Assembly: GCF_900129585.1 (NCBI RefSeq)
Contig: NZ_FQWF01000009.1
Span: forward strand, 1 to 64,000
Direction of reading: 5' to 3'
Length of the DNA: 64,000 bases
Origin: Flavobacterium micromati
Lineage (GTDB): Bacteria; Bacteroidota; Bacteroidia; Flavobacteriales; Flavobacteriaceae
Part shown: positions 62,796-64,000 of the stretch, one piece after another
How the letters are laid out: the number at the start of each line of letters is the position of its first letter
How positions within the stretch are numbered: position 1 is the stretch's first letter
The notes under the pieces: generated by a model
What the model was told of the DNA's origin: nothing
The model's database searches: none
Seen by the model: the letters and a program-made list of their open reading frames with translations, nothing else
Translations under genes and position numbers: made by a program

Positions 62796-63086
62796 TTACT
62801 TTGCTTCGTTATTTATTTTCACTCCTTCTACAAATACTTTCGCAGGTTTAAATGCTGGGATGTTGTGAGCAGGAATTTTAATAGTAGTGTTTTTTGAGAT
62901 ATTTCTACCTGTTTTTTCAGCTCTAGTTTTTACGATAAAACTTCCAAAACCTCTTAAATATACATTGTCGCCAGTCTCTAATGAATTTTTAACTTCATTC
63001 ATAAAAGTCTCTACAGTCGCCTGAACATCTCCTTTTTCAAGACCTAATTTCTCTGAAATTTTTGCTACGATATCTGCTTTCGTCAT
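62796..63086 (-). CDS. HU/IHF-family DNA-binding protein
   Basis: The 96-residue nucleoid protein starts at ATG 63086 (MTKADIVAKISEKLGLEKGDVQ). A longer frame from 63161 would start upstream of the promoter. The HU fold is complete: VQATVETFMNEVKNSLETGDNVYLRGFGSF, then the DNA-binding arm around KTRAEKTGRNISKNTTIKIPAHNIPAFKP. It bends and compacts DNA as a dimer. It is transcribed from a TTG-N21-TATATTTG promoter and probably reads into the 30-residue gene, 31 bases downstream. Confidence 0.95.
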   Translation of the reverse strand: MTKADIVAKISEKLGLEKGDVQATVETFMNEVKNSLETGDNVYLRGFGSFIVKTRAEKTGRNISKNTTIKIPAHNIPAFKPAKVFVEGVKINNEAK

Positions 63087-63129
63087 TTTCTTTCCTATTA
63101 TATTTTGTTGTACTATTTTTTTGAGGTTG

Positions 63130-63161
63130 CAAATATAAGCATTTAAAAAACAATTATTCAA
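63130..63161 (-). promoter_or_regulatory. Promoter of the HU gene
   Basis: On the minus strand TTG (63161-63159), 21 bases, TATATTTG (63137-63130). This supports the ATG at 63086 as the start. Confidence 0.75.
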
Positions 63162-63194
63162 GGTAATTCATTAAATTTTAATCACATAAACTTT

Positions 63195-63202
63195 TACTTT
63201 TG
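63195..63202 (+). promoter_or_regulatory. -7 element upstream of mutY
   Basis: TACTTTTG followed by C, 17 bases before the mutY ATG. The -33 half is not clear. Confidence 0.5.
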
Positions 63203-63219
63203 CAGTCTAATATTTAAAG

Positions 63220-64000
63220 ATGAATTTTTCTAATATATTGATAAAATGGTACTTACAAAACAAGCGTGATTTACCTTGGAGAAACACCACCAATCCCTAC
63301 CCTATTTGGCTCTCAGAAATCATGTTACAACAAACGCGAGTTGCCCAAGGAACACCTTATTTTTTATCGTTTACAACAGCTTTTCCAACAGTTTTTGATC
63401 TCGCCGCCGCAAGTGAAGAACAAGTGTTAAAACTGTGGCAAGGACTTGGTTATTACTCTCGTGCGCGAAATTTACACAAAACGGCGCAATACGTTGCGAC
63501 TGAATTAAACGGAATATTCCCTGATAATTATAATGACTTACTTAAACTAAAAGGAATTGGTGAATATACCGCTGCTGCAATTGCTTCTTTCTCCTATAAT
63601 GAGGCGGTTCCGGTGGTTGATGGAAATGTCTTTAGGGTTTTATCTCGTTATTTTGATATTGAAACAGATATTGCCCAGGCTTCCGCCAAAAAAGAATTTG
63701 CTACTCTAGCGTTCGAGTTAATGCCAAAAGACAGCCAAGATAGACTCAAACGGAGCAAATACGCACCCGCAACTTTCAATCAAGCGATTATGGAATTTGG
63801 TGCTTTGCAATGTGTCCCTAAAAATCCCAACTGCAGTATTTGTGTTTTTAACGAAAGTTGTGCTGCCTTACAAAAGAAGAAAGTTGCTCATTTACCTGTA
63901 AAATCTAAAAAGATAAAAGTGCGCAATCGCTACTTTAATTATATAGTCGCAAATGATGATAATGAAAATACGTTAATTCAAAAACGAACTTTAAAAGGAA
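63220..64000 (+). CDS. mutY: A/G-specific adenine DNA glycosylase, 3' end outside the window
   Basis: From ATG 63220 (MNFSNILIKWYLQNKRDLPWR) 260 codons are visible. The enzyme removes adenine opposite 8-oxoguanine. Conserved elements: SEIMLQQTRVAQGTPY, VLKLWQGLGYYSRARNLHK, LKGIGEYTAAAIASFSYNE (helix-hairpin-helix) and VPVVDGNVFRVLSRYF with the catalytic aspartate. The iron-sulfur cysteines are CVPKNPNCSICVFNESC (C-x6-C-x2-C-x5-C). The C-terminal NUDIX-like domain begins but is cut by the window edge. It diverges from the HU gene. Confidence 0.96.
   Translation, partial: MNFSNILIKWYLQNKRDLPWRNTTNPYPIWLSEIMLQQTRVAQGTPYFLSFTTAFPTVFDLAAASEEQVLKLWQGLGYYSRARNLHKTAQYVATELNGIFPDNYNDLLKLKGIGEYTAAAIASFSYNEAVPVVDGNVFRVLSRYFDIETDIAQASAKKEFATLAFELMPKDSQDRLKRSKYAPATFNQAIMEFGALQCVPKNPNCSICVFNESCAALQKKKVAHLPVKSKKIKVRNRYFNYIVANDDNENTLIQKRTLKG

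Overview
The window is an AT-rich chromosomal segment of a member of the Bacteroidota, almost certainly a Flavobacterium or close relative. The evidence is a complete gldK-gldL-gldM-gldN cluster (core of the type IX secretion and gliding machinery), an exosortase F pair, a short 287-residue RpoD, promoters of the TTG-N17/21-TAnnTTTG type instead of TATAAT, and very little Shine-Dalgarno signal. No computation or database search was run. Family names come from motifs read in the translations and from memory of these families.

Layout. (1) 1-6700 is a scrambled accessory region. It holds two copies of an AbiEii-like nucleotidyltransferase module (one truncated), an IS1595-family element whose transposase carries an early in-frame stop, a REP-associated tyrosine transposase (RAYT) surrounded by about eleven copies of a palindromic repeat, and a GSCFA gene cut off at codon 44 by that repeat. 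(2) 6900-17200 holds housekeeping genes: alaS with a candidate 6S-like RNA in its leader, an M23 peptidase, a MerR regulator, a LemA-TPM-TPM group, der and era. (3) 17350-17535 has two identical initiator tRNA genes with a good promoter and terminator. (4) 18200-26300 has an LRR protein, a pterin dehydratase, a lipid kinase, an App1-like phosphatase, an ABC-F ATPase and others. (5) 26350-34900 holds gldKLMN, a degenerate arginase-fold protein and topA. (6) 36100-43400 runs miaB, a sigma-54 type activator, lptE, a helical protein, secG, groES and groEL, with a GxxExxY gene inserted in a pair of inverted repeats. (7) 43500-49810 has DedA, a metal-handling set (HYC_CC_PP protein, TonB-dependent receptor, HMA protein), the exosortase F pair, a GAF methionine sulfoxide reductase and a decayed TonB-family gene. 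(8) 49900-55700 has rpsO, pnp, rpoD and rpe. (9) 55800-60600 is a second accessory island: a decayed XRE regulator, a tight WYL / DEDDh exonuclease / PD-(D/E)XK nuclease operon, a free-standing FtsZ-C-like protein followed by an unknown protein, and a small repeat protein split by TGA. (10) 60860-64000 has rng, a 30-residue very basic protein, an HU-family protein and the start of mutY.

The strongest candidates for undescribed biology are the WYL-exonuclease-PD-(D/E)XK operon, which looks like a defence operon, with the FtsZ-C-like/unknown gene pair beside it, and the RAYT/REP system with its collateral gene damage. Two families of interspersed structured repeats (three and two copies) and the structured RNA upstream of alaS are the best non-coding signals.
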